Shown: piece after piece, positions 28,008-37,321 of the stretch
Position numbering within the stretch: the first letter of the stretch is position 1
Layout: each line of letters starts with the position of its first letter
Assembly: GCA_015660965.1 (NCBI GenBank)
Contig: JACTVG010000002.1
Span: 186,001-250,000 of the forward strand
DNA length: 64,000 nucleotides
Direction: 5' to 3'
Source: Methanoregulaceae archaeon
GTDB taxonomy: Archaea > Halobacteriota > Methanomicrobia > Methanomicrobiales > Methanospirillaceae
Notes under the pieces: model-generated
Seen by the model: the letters and a program-made list of their open reading frames with translations, nothing else
Databases searched by the model: none
Told to the model about the DNA's origin: nothing
Position numbers and translations under genes: made by a program

Positions 28008-29248
28008 TTATTATTTTTTTTAGTAGTTTCTTGAATTTCGAGCTGTTTTGCAAGCAATGGGAAAAATGTTCCTGCATCACTTACCACTCCTATCGCCTGC
28101 ATTGTCCCTCTATCCATAAGCTTGGTGAGTGATGCTGGATTAATATCAACACAAATTGTTTTAACACTTGAGGGGAGGCAATTTCCGACTGCTACTGAGT
28201 GCAGAAGTGTTGCTACCATTAGTACCATATTACACCCTTTAAGTTGTTCACGCATCGCTTCTTGCGCTTCCATTACATCGGTAATAACATCGGGAAGTGG
28301 TCCATCATCACGAATAGATCCAGCAAGCACATAAGGAACATTATTCTTCACGCACTCGTACATAATCCCTCCCGTGATCACTCCTTTATTTACCGCTTCT
28401 TTAATGGAACCGGCCCTCATGATCTCACTAATCGCATACAGATGGTGCTTATGCCCACCCATGACTGGTTTTCCTGTTGAAATGTCCATTCCTAACGATG
28501 TTCCAAGCAAATTATATTCAATATCATGAGCCGCAAGTGCATTTCCTGCGAGAAGAACGTTGATATAACCTTTGCGAACCATATCGGCAACAACATTCGT
28601 TGCCCCAGTGTGGATTATAGCAGGACCCCCAACTAGTGCAATTTTTCCGTTTTGCCTGTGAACATCAAGAATCTCCCTCGCAATCTTTGCAATAATCGTA
28701 ACACTAGGACGCTCGGAAGATATCGTACCATGCATAAATTCGAAGTTGCTCTGCTCGCGAGGACGCTCTGGATAATGAACCATGACGCCCTGTTCACCAA
28801 CAACGACATTATCGCCTTTTTTAAGTTTTGAGAGAGGCGTACAAATCGCTCGTTTGGCCAATTTGTCTAAAACGATTAAACAGTCCATTTTGATGAAGTC
28901 AACAGGTATCCATTCGCCAAAATATTTGATCTCGGTAGAGTGGTTAGTGGTCGAATAAAACCCCTTAGGAACAATACGATCGCCCTCTGTAACAACCAAA
29001 TGGACATCTTTTACTTCAAGAGGATGAGCACCAAGGCGGTGAAGTTCTGAGAGGATAGATCGCAATTTGTCTCGATTTGCTGCACCAATACGAAGTCGTG
29101 CATAGCTCGGGTCTGTCTTTTTTTTCCCAATATCGAATACGAGAATCTCGAAGTTGCCACCCATATCCATGACTTTATCAAAGAGTTGCGTCATGATTCC
29201 AGAATCGATAATATGACCAGACAACTCGATTTCCTGCGAAACGACCAT
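28004..29248 (-). CDS. TIGR00300-family protein, archaeal ornithine cyclodeaminase type
   Basis: 414 residues. The N-terminal half has the LOR/SDH-related domain (E-L-S-G-H-I-I-D-S-G, H-L-V-V-T-E-G-D-R); the C-terminal half has an NAD-binding deoxyhypusine-synthase-like region (V-G-G-P-A-I-I-H-T-G, G-N-A-L-A-A-H-D-I-E). A methanococcal homologue is reported as an ornithine cyclodeaminase making proline, so this may fill the proline pathway. It converges with RaSEA, the stop codons overlapping by 4 bp. Confidence 0.8.
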   Translation of the reverse strand: MVVSQEIELSGHIIDSGIMTQLFDKVMDMGGNFEILVFDIGKKKTDPSYARLRIGAANRDKLRSILSELHRLGAHPLEVKDVHLVVTEGDRIVPKGFYSTTNHSTEIKYFGEWIPVDFIKMDCLIVLDKLAKRAICTPLSKLKKGDNVVVGEQGVMVHYPERPREQSNFEFMHGTISSERPSVTIIAKIAREILDVHRQNGKIALVGGPAIIHTGATNVVADMVRKGYINVLLAGNALAAHDIEYNLLGTSLGMDISTGKPVMGGHKHHLYAISEIMRAGSIKEAVNKGVITGGIMYECVKNNVPYVLAGSIRDDGPLPDVITDVMEAQEAMREQLKGCNMVLMVATLLHSVAVGNCLPSSVKTICVDINPASLTKLMDRGTMQAIGVVSDAGTFFPLLAKQLEIQETTKKNNN

Positions 29249-29384
29249 ATATGATGATATAGGGGATGCAGGTTAATATGCGTTCTGTTAAATCTTGATA
29301 AATTGGGGGTATTTTGGAATCTGGGGCACGCAGAGGGGTTCTTGAACACTATCTCCTATATAATAGAGTCACTACTAATTCCAG

Positions 29385-29981
29385 TTATTTTGATCGATTT
29401 CGAAGGAATGTATTAGCATACTGCAAATCAGTTCTTGTGTTAACATTATGAGCGAGTCGAGCTTCTTTTAAGAGAAGACGAAATTCATCTTGCGGTTCAG
29501 AAATCAAATCCCCTCGAAGAATATTTACACCACATGGGCACGCATCAATCTTATTTACCTTCTCAATATACTGAGCATCACGATAATTTTTAACAAGAGA
29601 AAGGGGTATCCAAGTTGAACACGCATCCCTTCGAGATTTGTAGTATTTTGTATTAATAGTCTCAAGAATATTTGCTTGAAGACAAGGGAGGTCAGAAACC
29701 GAAATAAAAAGCGGGTTCAGTTCATCTAATGCTACTACTGCATCAACCATGTCTTTGATATATCCCTTACCAGAAGCTGAGAAAAGATCAATACCATTTG
29801 TTCGGCACCAATTCTGAGTCATTGGTGTTTTCCCTGATGCTACTACAACCACATCGCAACCATATACCTCGAATGCACGAATTACATGAGCAATCATCGG
29901 TTGCCCGGCAATGGATACAAGAGGTTTTTCACCAAGATTGAGTCTATGTCCTTCACCTCCCGCCATTATTAACGCAAGCAT
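29385..29981 (-). CDS. cobY: Adenosylcobinamide-phosphate guanylyltransferase
   Basis: Archaeal replacement for CobU: transfers GMP to adenosylcobinamide phosphate in the B12 nucleotide loop. 198 residues, nucleotidyltransferase fold starting L-I-M-A-G-G-E-G-H-R-L and continuing E-K-P-L-V-S-I-A-G-Q-P-M; D-L-P-C-L carries the metal aspartate. Overlaps the end of cobD by 13 bp. Confidence 0.92.
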   Translation of the reverse strand: MLALIMAGGEGHRLNLGEKPLVSIAGQPMIAHVIRAFEVYGCDVVVVASGKTPMTQNWCRTNGIDLFSASGKGYIKDMVDAVVALDELNPLFISVSDLPCLQANILETINTKYYKSRRDACSTWIPLSLVKNYRDAQYIEKVNKIDACPCGVNILRGDLISEPQDEFRLLLKEARLAHNVNTRTDLQYANTFLRNRSK

Positions 29982-30967
29982 GCTGAAAGTGCCTCTAATA
30001 GTATCCGATTCTCATCCCTTGTTCTGACAGCTATCCGTATTGATGATGGCAATCCAAATGAACTACAATCTCGTACGAGTATGTCAATTTTTTCCAACTT
30101 TTTACAAAGTTGATCTACTTTTTGCTTAGTTTGCACAAGTAGGAAATTAGCTGATGACGGGTCGACGTAAAGATCGAGTGCTTTAAGGTGATCTGTTAAC
30201 CAGACTCGTTCCCGGTCAATTAATTCTCGGGATTGTTCAAGATCTTGATAACGATGGAATGCTTGTAGCGCAAATGCTTCAGCATAAGCATTTACACTCC
30301 ATGGCGGACGCATGGCCTCCATTTTTTCGATAAAATTCGGCTCCCCAAACCCATAACCAAACCTGATACCTGGGACTGAGAAACTTTTTGTTAGAGATCG
30401 AAGAACAAGAACAGAATCAATTGGTAGATTAACAAGACTCTGAATAGGATCCGCAAGTTCAATAAATGCTTCATCAGCACAAAAAATTCCCTTGTGAGAA
30501 TCTATAATTTCAATAAGATTGAGCATTTCGTGTCTGCTACGTAAGATTCCAGTGGGATTGTTTGGATTGCAAATAAAACAAACATCAGCTTCATCGATTT
30601 TCCCAACTTTTTTTGCTCCATTTAGGTTGGCGGAATATTCATATTCCCCGAAAGTTGGAGATTCTACATAAAAAGTCTCTAATTCTTGGAAAACGATATC
30701 ACAAAATACACGTATTAATTCTATTGATCCGTTTCCTACACAGATTTCCTCGGATTTTCTATGGAAAGTATTTGCTATAGTTTCTTTTAATTGAGTGTAA
30801 TTATCATCAGGATAATGTTCAAGAAAAAATTGATCACAGTTCCATGATACTTGTGGGGGGAGGGGGTTTAAGCTCGCGCTGAAATCCAACACTTTTTTTT
30901 TGGTTTTTTCACGTTGCTGCTTTCCGCCACCACCATGAACTACTTTTTTTTTAGACCAGTCTGTCAT
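29969..30967 (-). CDS. cobD: Threonine-phosphate decarboxylase / aminotransferase (CobD)
   Basis: PLP enzyme giving (R)-1-amino-2-propanol phosphate for the B12 linker; the fold is shared with histidinol-phosphate aminotransferase. 332 residues. G-N-G-S-I-E-L-I at about 79, I-C-N-P-N-N-P-T-G near 132, and the PLP lysine in S-L-T-K-S-F-S-V-P-G-I-R-F-G-Y. Cotranscribed with cobY, which supports CobD over HisC. Confidence 0.9.
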   Translation of the reverse strand: MTDWSKKKVVHGGGGKQQREKTKKKVLDFSASLNPLPPQVSWNCDQFFLEHYPDDNYTQLKETIANTFHRKSEEICVGNGSIELIRVFCDIVFQELETFYVESPTFGEYEYSANLNGAKKVGKIDEADVCFICNPNNPTGILRSRHEMLNLIEIIDSHKGIFCADEAFIELADPIQSLVNLPIDSVLVLRSLTKSFSVPGIRFGYGFGEPNFIEKMEAMRPPWSVNAYAEAFALQAFHRYQDLEQSRELIDRERVWLTDHLKALDLYVDPSSANFLLVQTKQKVDQLCKKLEKIDILVRDCSSFGLPSSIRIAVRTRDENRILLEALSACLR

Positions 30968-31056
30968 GAATAAAACTCAATAATTACCCAATTTGTTGCA
31001 TGGGAACCCATAAATGCGTTTTGAGGGGGGCAATATTTGCTCAGAAGAAAGTTTTT

Positions 31057-31070
31057 ATACATTAATGTAT
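31057..31070 (+). promoter_or_regulatory. TATA region with a 14-bp perfect palindrome ahead of cdrS-ftsZ
   Basis: A TATA-like box (tttttata, 31052-31059) runs into ATACATTAATGTAT, a perfect 14-base palindrome. A repressor bound here would block TBP. About 96 bp lie between the palindrome and the cdrS ATG, so a leader of about 80 nt is expected. Confidence 0.5.
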
Positions 31071-31091
31071 CACTTTGATTCATCTGGTTCA

Positions 31092-31151
31092 GTCAGACAT
31101 GAGCATTCTCCTTGTCTGACATATGGATGACAGATAACTGACATATGTCAG
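31092..31151 (+). promoter_or_regulatory. Compound inverted-repeat operator before cdrS-ftsZ
   Basis: Three linked elements: GTCAGACA (31092-31099) and TGTCTGAC (31113-31120) form an 8-bp inverted repeat with a 13-bp spacer; CTGACATATG occurs at 31116-31125 and again at 31138-31147, 22 bp apart, about two helical turns; and CTGACATATGTCAG (31138-31151) is a perfect 14-bp palindrome. The array ends 14 bp before the cdrS start codon. Ribbon-helix-helix proteins often bind such repeats, so autoregulation by CdrS is plausible. Confidence 0.6.
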
Positions 31152-31165
31152 AAATGTGAGATACG

Positions 31166-31345
31166 ATGATGCAACGAATTACACTACGGCTCCCAGAACC
31201 ACAGATTAAAATCCTCCAACAGATGGTGGAGGTAGGGGAGTTCCCCAATGTTTCTGAAGCTGTACGAGCGGCCGTTCGTGAACTCGTTGATAGACGTGCC
31301 AGCCGTGTCTTAAAGGACAGTGACCAGGTTTCATTCAAGGTATGA
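31166..31345 (+). CDS. cdrS: Ribbon-helix-helix cell-division regulator (CdrS-like)
   Basis: 59 residues. [10 protein letters not shown] forms the DNA-contacting strand, followed by two helices ([12 protein letters not shown], then [11 protein letters not shown]). This is a MetJ/Arc/CopG fold and closely resembles CdrS, the short regulator cotranscribed with ftsZ2 in haloarchaea. The stop codon is 10 bp before the ftsZ ATG, so the two genes are one operon. The likely role is transcriptional control of division genes, including its own. Confidence 0.85.
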   Translation: MMQRITLRLPEPQIKILQQMVEVGEFPNVSEAVRAAVRELVDRRASRVLKDSDQVSFKV

Positions 31346-31355
31346 GAGGGTAGAT

Positions 31356-32516
31356 ATGCAGAGCATAATTAACGATGCACTGAAAAACGCAGAAATTGAA
31401 AAAGAAATCAACAAACCCGGCGCCAATGCCATGGAGGACGACTTTGTCGGACAACCGAGAATCGTAATTGTCGGTTGTGGTGGCGCTGGAAACAACACCG
31501 TAAACCGGGTTCACCATATGGGAGTATCCGGTGCAGAAACAATTGCGATCAATACCGACAAGCAACACCTTGACATGGTCCAGGCAGACAAGCGTGTTCT
31601 GATTGGTAAATCCCTTACCAAAGGTCTCGGTGCTGGTGGGTATCCGGATATCGGTAAACGCGCTGCAGAGATGGCACGTCCAACTCTAGAGGCACTTCTT
31701 GAATCTGCCGATCTCTGTTTCATCACCGCAGGTATGGGTGGTGGAACGGGTACTGGTGCTGCACCAGTCGTCGCACAGGTTGCCAAAGAACAAGGTGCGA
31801 TTGTGGTTGGTATGGTCAGTTATCCATTCCAAGTCGAAAAGGCACGTCTAATTCGTGCTGAGGAAGGGTTGGAGGCGCTGGCCGCTGCTGCAGATTCAGT
31901 CATAGTCCTGGATAACAACCGTCTTAAGAACTTTGTTCCGAATCTCCCACTTGGTCAGGCTTTCTCGGTGATGGACCAGTTGATTGGTGAGACAGTAAAA
32001 GGGATATCAGAAACAATCACAGAACCATCCCTCATCAACATTGATTATGCAGATGTTCGTGCAATTATGTCAAAGGGTGGCGTTGCTGTTATGCTCGTAG
32101 GTGAGAGCAAGCAGCAGAACAAAGCAGAAAGTGTTGTTCGCGAGTGCCTTAGCAACCCAATGCTAGACATCGATTATCGCGGTGCAACAGGGAGCCTGAT
32201 ACACATTACTGGAGGTACAGATCTCACTCTGCAAGATGCCGAAGAAATAGCTACTTCACTTACTTACGAGCTCGATCCACATGCTGATGTCATCTGGGGA
32301 GCTCGTGTTCGAAATGATATGGAAGGTAAAGTTCGCGTTCTTGCTATCATGACAGGTGTCAAGAGTGCGCAAATCCTTGGAACTCGTCAGTCATACAAAA
32401 CTGTAATTCAGGAACTAGAGAACAAGAGAGCAAATCCAAAAGCCGTTGAAATGCCTCAAACCCGCAAAGTCCGTGACCAAGCAAGTGGTGGCGGACTGTT
32501 GGAATGGGTTGGTTAA
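31356..32516 (+). CDS. ftsZ: Cell division GTPase FtsZ
   Basis: 386 residues. GTP-binding phrases: [10 protein letters not shown], tubulin signature [10 protein letters not shown], and synergy-loop region [10 protein letters not shown]. The ATG at 31356 has GAGGG just upstream; a TTG-type upstream start at 31320 would overlap cdrS. The end is short (G-G-G-L-L-E-W-V-G), possibly the site for SepF or another partner. Which of FtsZ1/FtsZ2 it matches needs phylogeny; linkage to cdrS suggests FtsZ2. Confidence 0.95.
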   Translation: MQSIINDALKNAEIEKEINKPGANAMEDDFVGQPRIVIVGCGGAGNNTVNRVHHMGVSGAETIAINTDKQHLDMVQADKRVLIGKSLTKGLGAGGYPDIGKRAAEMARPTLEALLESADLCFITAGMGGGTGTGAAPVVAQVAKEQGAIVVGMVSYPFQVEKARLIRAEEGLEALAAAADSVIVLDNNRLKNFVPNLPLGQAFSVMDQLIGETVKGISETITEPSLINIDYADVRAIMSKGGVAVMLVGESKQQNKAESVVRECLSNPMLDIDYRGATGSLIHITGGTDLTLQDAEEIATSLTYELDPHADVIWGARVRNDMEGKVRVLAIMTGVKSAQILGTRQSYKTVIQELENKRANPKAVEMPQTRKVRDQASGGGLLEWVG

Positions 32517-32632
32517 AACAAACTTAAAAGTATAACCACGCACACCCCTAAGAATGTTCCAAAAATGCATTCTCCATTACAGATATGTGAGAAATGCAGA
32601 TTGCAGTATAAAAATCTATCAAAAGTAATACT

Positions 32633-32671
32633 AAAAGAGATACCTGATTCAATCAGGTCAAACTCTCTTTT
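32633..32671 (+). terminator. Nested inverted repeat, possible ftsZ 3' end or small RNA
   Basis: Outer arms AAAAGAGA (32633-32640) and TCTCTTTT (32664-32671) enclose the inner arms ACCTGATT and AATCAGGT separated by one base. It lies 117 bp after ftsZ and about 25 bp after a TATA-like box (gtataaaaat), so it is either a processing/termination structure or the first part of a short transcript. Confidence 0.4.
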
Positions 32672-33014
32672 CTTATCCATTTATCAATCGTAAGAAACTA
32701 CCCTATATTACTTGAGGCACAAGAAAACGGACTTTGCATAAATTCGAACATCGTGAGTTCTGATGGTTTCGTTATCTGAAAAATTCATATAATCAGATGA
32801 TTGAAGGCGGAGCGTTATATAATGCCAAAATGGATGTAGTTTATTTATTTAATTTTAAAAGATATTTAATGAACCACGAAATTATTTACATCTTAATTTA
32901 ATAATGTAATAATTATTTAATATAAGCCATTAATAAAAAAGGTCCTAATTATTTAAACCCCTCGTCTGCGAAATGCTTAATAGTATTCCAATCATTTAAT
33001 ATTCGTACATTTGA

Positions 33015-33150
33015 CCAATCCTTCGATTGGAAGATGGGGATTGCACAATTAAGTTTGCGCGATCTGGTATCGGGAGTTGAACATCATGAACAGAGTGTTG
33101 AACAAAGACTTCAAATTGAAGTCTTCCAAGAAGCCAAAGGTAAGACCTTT
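33015..33150 (+). ncRNA. Candidate structured small RNA
   Basis: Three hairpins in a row: CCAATC-CTTC-GATTGG (33015-33030), AGACTTCAA-A-TTGAAGTCT (33106-33124) and AAAGGT-AAG-ACCTTT followed by two more T (33136-33152), the last resembling a terminator. No similarity to RNase P RNA, SRP RNA or C/D box RNAs is visible. It could instead be the 5' leader of the coiled-coil gene. Boundaries are guesses. Confidence 0.3.
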
Positions 33151-33204
33151 TTCTGATGTTTTTCATCTTGCTCTATGCAGGTTGGGTTGTAAAAACAATA
33201 AATA

Positions 33205-33227
33205 TCAGACCCCTATTTTTTGTCTGA
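33205..33227 (+). promoter_or_regulatory. Inverted repeat related to the cdrS operator, ahead of the coiled-coil gene
   Basis: TCAGAC and GTCTGA with an 11-bp spacer, 58 bp before the start codon at 33286. The arms are the core of the GTCAGACA/TGTCTGAC pair in front of cdrS, suggesting a shared regulator. Confidence 0.4.
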
Positions 33228-33285
33228 GTTACCTCGTCTGCATTATTAGCGCCCATCCTTTTCAGGGATTTCGGAGAACTGACGT

Positions 33286-34146
33286 ATGATTAACGACCTT
33301 ATCGAAAAACGCAAGAAGATCCTTACAGAATCTGAACAGCATAAAAACAGCAGAAATGAGCTCAATACCTCGGCAAGCAAATATGCACGGGAGCGTAATA
33401 CACTCAACAATCAGACTCGCGAATTTGTAGAAGAAGCACAGAAAAATAAAGATCTGCGTGATAAATACAACCAAGAAGTCATTGAGCTTAAAGTAAAACG
33501 CAATGACCTTAATGATCAAGCAAATACTCTTTTTGAAGAAATCGAAGCGTTTAAAAAAGAACACGGAAGTCCTAAGAGCCGTGGAATCAAAGAGATCCAA
33601 AAGCAAATTGAACATCTCGAGATGATGCAACAGACGCAAGTTTTCTCTACCGAAAAAGAGCGTGAGCTCATAGAAAAAATCAAACAAATGAGAGGTCAGG
33701 TTAAGGAACAAGAATCTGAGCTCGAGCAGAATAAAGAGATGCGGAGTAAGGTAAATGCTGCACGCGAACTACGTAAACAGGCATCAGAGCTTCATGCAAA
33801 TGTTACAGAAATAGCTGAACTTGCCCAAAAACATCATGACACAATGGTAGAATCTTACCGTAAAGCTGACAAATCTCGTGAAATGGCAGACGCTTCTCAT
33901 AAGAGTTTTGTAGAATCTCAAGAATCCGCAGATTCTGAGCACAAATTTTTTATTTCTTGTCAAAAAGAGCTGCGGGATTACGATAAGGTTATTAGTGGAC
34001 TGCGAAAGAAGACGAAGAAGGTAAAAGTATCAAAAGAGCAAAAAGCTGTCAGGAAAGAGGCGGAACATCTATTTAAAAACTTCAGGGCAGGAGAGAAACT
34101 TACTACTGATGATATTCTTCTTCTACAACGCTCAAAACTAATATAA
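33286..34146 (+). CDS. Conserved archaeal coiled-coil protein
   Basis: 286 residues, almost entirely heptad coiled coil, rich in E, K, Q and N (R-K-K-I-L-T-E-S-E-Q-H-K at the start; K-E-I-Q-K-Q-I-E-H-L-E-M-M in the middle). The C-terminal 40 residues (R-A-G-E-K-L-T-T-D-D-I-L-L-L-Q) are a short globular tail also seen in related archaeal proteins often misnamed phosphoserine phosphatase. No enzymatic motif. Probably structural or scaffolding. The ATG follows G-G-A-G-type bases at 33273. A DUF373 gene follows after 52 bp. Confidence 0.75.
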   Translation: MINDLIEKRKKILTESEQHKNSRNELNTSASKYARERNTLNNQTREFVEEAQKNKDLRDKYNQEVIELKVKRNDLNDQANTLFEEIEAFKKEHGSPKSRGIKEIQKQIEHLEMMQQTQVFSTEKERELIEKIKQMRGQVKEQESELEQNKEMRSKVNAARELRKQASELHANVTEIAELAQKHHDTMVESYRKADKSREMADASHKSFVESQESADSEHKFFISCQKELRDYDKVISGLRKKTKKVKVSKEQKAVRKEAEHLFKNFRAGEKLTTDDILLLQRSKLI

Positions 34147-34198
34147 TCTTTTTCCGTCAGGAATTATTTAATAGATTTACGGCAATTTTATAATAACC

Positions 34199-35332
34199 AT
34201 GACACAGGAACGTACTTTAGTTCTCAGTGTCGATCGTGACGACGATATTGGATACAAAGCACAGGTTGAAAGTCCTTGCATCGGACGGGTAGCTTGCTTG
34301 AAAGCAGCAAATACCCTTGCACTTGCCGATCCTGAAGATTCCGACCTAAACGCGATTTTTCAGGCCGTAAAAATATTTGACGATCTCGTTTCAAAAGGAG
34401 AAGATGCAGAAATCGCTGTTATATCTGGCGATCATATGCATATGATTGAAGGTGATCGTAAGATCGCTGCAACACTCGACCAAGTCATTAAAGAAACACA
34501 GGTAACCAACTGCATTCTAGTTTCAGATGGTGCAGAAGATGAATATGTGATTCCAATTATACAATCTAAAATTCCTGTGAGCAGTATACGTCGAGTAATT
34601 GTGAACCAGATGCCAAACCTTGAGGGAACATACTATATCTTAAGAAAATTGCTTGATGATCCCAAGGTTTCGAGAGTAGTGCTTATTCCACTAGGTTTAG
34701 CTATGTTGCTTTATGCATTAGCATATTTGCTGGGTTACCCCGGTACAGCAACAATTATTGTGGTTGGCGTTATCGGAAGTTATCTTCTTTATAAAGGATT
34801 TGGGATTGATGAGATTGTTCATGCCATTCTAAATGCTTTAAAAGCATCACTTTCTCGAGGAAGATTTTCCTTCATCACATACATAACAACTATCTTACTA
34901 GTCATTATTGGATTTGTTGTGGGTTTTATCAACCTTCTAAAATTTTATTCGGTTGATCAAAGTCTGGGAATCTTGCTTTACTTTATGACATTTATTTACG
35001 GTTCCATCGAATGGTTAATTGTTGCTGGACTGATAGTCTCAATAGGCATTATTATTGATGTGTATTTTAATGAACGAGAACAGCTAGGTAAAGTTATTGT
35101 TTTCCCTTTTTTTGTAATGGCTTTGGGATTTATACTCTATGGTGCAAGTGTGTATCTTATAATCGTAAGTGGTATACCTGATTTTCCCATTAAAATGATT
35201 GATGCTAGTAATTACATCCTTTACTCAACACTTATTGGATTACTGTCAGGAGTTATGGGGGGCATAGTTCAGTTTTTCGTTAACAAAAAAATTGCCGAAC
35301 AACGCCGTCAAGCAATCATCGAAGTTCTTTGA
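34199..35332 (+). CDS. DUF373 membrane protein
   Basis: 377 residues. A cytosolic N-terminal domain of about 145 residues (L-V-L-S-V-D-R-D-D-D-I-G, V-I-S-G-D-H, V-S-D-G-A-E-D-E) is followed by about seven transmembrane segments. Matches DUF373, a widely conserved archaeal family of unknown function; the Asp-rich loops suggest nucleotide or metal binding. Possibly cotranscribed with the coiled-coil gene. A T-run follows the stop. Confidence 0.82.
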   Translation: MTQERTLVLSVDRDDDIGYKAQVESPCIGRVACLKAANTLALADPEDSDLNAIFQAVKIFDDLVSKGEDAEIAVISGDHMHMIEGDRKIAATLDQVIKETQVTNCILVSDGAEDEYVIPIIQSKIPVSSIRRVIVNQMPNLEGTYYILRKLLDDPKVSRVVLIPLGLAMLLYALAYLLGYPGTATIIVVGVIGSYLLYKGFGIDEIVHAILNALKASLSRGRFSFITYITTILLVIIGFVVGFINLLKFYSVDQSLGILLYFMTFIYGSIEWLIVAGLIVSIGIIIDVYFNEREQLGKVIVFPFFVMALGFILYGASVYLIIVSGIPDFPIKMIDASNYILYSTLIGLLSGVMGGIVQFFVNKKIAEQRRQAIIEVL

Positions 35333-35417
35333 TTTTTTAAAAACACAAAAGTCGTGGGTTAAATATCGGATAGAATGTGATGTATTTGAACATCGTCATT
35401 TTCTGATTTAAAGAAAC

Positions 35418-35888
35418 TTATGATGCAAAATTTCCTGTATCAATATCAAAATAACCTATACCATTTGGAAAGGTATTCGTCATAGAAAATTTTCTAGTAA
35501 CTTGCGGGGACTGAACTGTGAGAGAGGGGATAACTACATTAAAAGTATGAGAAGGGTACCAAAAGATTCCCTTTCCATAAGAATAAGCTGCATTGTCAAC
35601 AGAAAACTCTGCATGACTTAAATCAATACGGTGCGGTTGCGCTCCGTCGTAATTCAAAACATATTGGAGTTTGTTCTTGAGATCTTGTTTTCCGAGCAAA
35701 AAGAATATGATGCGGGTGCCTTCATCAACAGAATAATTCACGTTAATAGTTGCGGTGTCATTATTGAGTTGTACAGTGATGTCCTGGATTTGGATATACC
35801 CATACCGCTCCTCACTTGCTGCCATCACAGGTATTGCAATCGCCAGCAGTAGAATTATGCCAAGCAATGTGATAGCCAATACCCTCAT
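35418..35888 (-). CDS. Secreted protein of unknown function
   Basis: 156 residues. Signal peptide with a long hydrophobic stretch (I-T-L-L-G-I-I-L-L-L-A-I-A-I-P) ends V-M-A-A. The mature domain of about 130 residues is predicted beta rich (I-T-V-Q-L-N-N-D-T-A-T-I-N-V). No anchor at the C-terminus, so probably released or bound to the cell surface. No family recognised. Convergent with the DUF373 gene. Confidence 0.65.
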   Translation of the reverse strand: MRVLAITLLGIILLLAIAIPVMAASEERYGYIQIQDITVQLNNDTATINVNYSVDEGTRIIFFLLGKQDLKNKLQYVLNYDGAQPHRIDLSHAEFSVDNAAYSYGKGIFWYPSHTFNVVIPSLTVQSPQVTRKFSMTNTFPNGIGYFDIDTGNFAS

Positions 35889-36002
35889 GCTTTAATGCAT
35901 CTGTATTATTAGATTTAAACTCTTTTTGTCATAAGTAAAATTCTGCTTAAATAAAATCCAAAAATCAAATTAAAGGAATAAACAAAGAGAAAAAGGAAAT
36001 GA

Positions 36003-36281
36003 CTATTTGTTGTTTGTTAGTATGATTTCGATACTAGAGACATTGGTTTTACCAGAATCGGTATCGATAATCTCTGTCGATGTCAGAATCTCCTTTTTCA
36101 CAACCCCATCAAGGAAACGGTTCAAAGCAATCTCTGCCGTGTCTACAGCTCGAGAAATTGCTTTACCCCTTGCCTTGATTGCGACCTGGTTTGCTCCATT
36201 GTTGAATTGTGTCACTACTGCAAGTACATAGTTCATGACTGGTTTGTTTCCAACGAACACTGTATTTTCTCTCAGTTCCAT
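36003..36281 (-). CDS. albA: Chromatin protein Alba
   Basis: 92 residues. [12 protein letters not shown] and [18 protein letters not shown] are the DNA/RNA-binding loop and helix of Alba; the lysine of K-P is the known acetylation/deacetylation-sensitive position in Sulfolobus Alba. GAGGTGA precedes the ATG; it lies 23 bp after asd and can be read from the same message. Confidence 0.95.
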   Translation of the reverse strand: MELRENTVFVGNKPVMNYVLAVVTQFNNGANQVAIKARGKAISRAVDTAEIALNRFLDGVVKKEILTSTEIIDTDSGKTNVSSIEIILTNNK

Positions 36282-36304
36282 AGGTTCACCTCGTTCGAGT
36301 TGGT

Positions 36305-37321
36305 TTAAAGATATTTCTTTTTGTGGATAAGTTCAGCATTCAATACACTAGCGCCGGCTGCTCCGCGGATTGTGTTATGCCCCATTGCAACAAACCGGAC
36401 ACCTTCACGCAACCTTCCAACGGAGACTGTCATACCCTTCCCTCGCATCCGGTCAAGACGAGGTTGTGGACGATCATTTTCCTCCATTAGGAGAACCGAT
36501 TTCTCTGGTTGTGTTGGAAGACCTTTAATAGGAGGTTTGTAGTTTTGATATGCTTTTACAAGATCCTTCACAGGATTTTTAATATTAACCCAAACTGCTA
36601 GGGTATGACCGTCAATTACTGGGACACGATGACAACTAGCACTAACCGAGAATGGTGCGTTGATGACTTTCTTCTCTTTAAGAGTACCCATAATTTTAAG
36701 AGATTCAGTCTCCATTTTTTGCTCTTCTTGACCGATATAGGGGATCACATTATCATAGATCGCCATTGCAGCGACACCAGCAAATCCTGCACCAGATATC
36801 GCTTGCATCGTTGCTACCTTAACATTGGAAAACTTGAACGACCGAATGGGGGCTAACGCCATAACCATCATTATTGTTGAACAATTTGGATTCGTTACTA
36901 TGAATCCATCTCGCCCTTCATCACGCTGAACATCGATCAATCCAAGATGATCCGGGTTCACTTCCGGAACGACAAGAGGGATATCCGGTTCCATTCTATG
37001 AGAACTAGCATTGCTGCAAACTCCAATTCCGGCATCTGCGAATTCAACTTCTACATCCGATGCTATCTCTGCTGGAAGGGCAGAGAAGACCAGATCAACG
37101 TCTTTCATGCTCTTAGGCGATGTAGGACTGACCTTGACTTTTGAGATATTTTCTGGAAATGGCGTATCAAGACGCCAATTCACGACTTTTCCATAAGGTT
37201 TTCCCGCGCTACGGTCTGAAGCAGCTAACGTCACAAGATCGAACCACGGATGGTTTGCTAAGATCTCGACAAAACGCTGTCCGACCGCACCAGTCGCACC
37301 GAGCACCCCTACATTAATCAT
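36305..37321 (-). CDS. asd: Aspartate-semialdehyde dehydrogenase
   Basis: NADP-dependent reduction of aspartyl phosphate, feeding lysine, threonine and methionine synthesis. 338 residues. [10 protein letters not shown] is the nucleotide loop; the catalytic cysteine lies in [20 protein letters not shown] carries the catalytic histidine. This is the archaeal/fungal type. Downstream of dapA-dapB-ferredoxin on the same strand but after a 254-bp gap, so it may have its own promoter. Confidence 0.95.
   Translation of the reverse strand: MINVGVLGATGAVGQRFVEILANHPWFDLVTLAASDRSAGKPYGKVVNWRLDTPFPENISKVKVSPTSPKSMKDVDLVFSALPAEIASDVEVEFADAGIGVCSNASSHRMEPDIPLVVPEVNPDHLGLIDVQRDEGRDGFIVTNPNCSTIMMVMALAPIRSFKFSNVKVATMQAISGAGFAGVAAMAIYDNVIPYIGQEEQKMETESLKIMGTLKEKKVINAPFSVSASCHRVPVIDGHTLAVWVNIKNPVKDLVKAYQNYKPPIKGLPTQPEKSVLLMEENDRPQPRLDRMRGKGMTVSVGRLREGVRFVAMGHNTIRGAAGASVLNAELIHKKKYL

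Larger units (their letters stand above)
32517..33285. other. 769-bp gene-free region with hairpins
   Basis: No convincing gene. It holds a nested inverted repeat at 32633-32671, TATA-like boxes near 32606 and 32813, long AT runs (32830-32960), three small hairpins at 33015-33150, and an inverted repeat TCAGAC ... GTCTGA at 33205-33227. The 10-mer CCTCGTCTGC occurs twice (about 32960 and 33232). A 67-codon frame at 33086 overlaps the hairpins and resembles no protein. Confidence 0.5.

Noticed and set aside
32754-32810. Box C/D guide RNA (tgatgg ... ctga ... gatgat)
   Set aside because: Only C-like, D'-like and C'-like elements are seen; no final CTGA box and no closing stem.
33086-33289. 67-residue frame ahead of the coiled-coil gene
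   Set aside because: It runs through three hairpins and overlaps the next start codon; the sequence is not protein-like.
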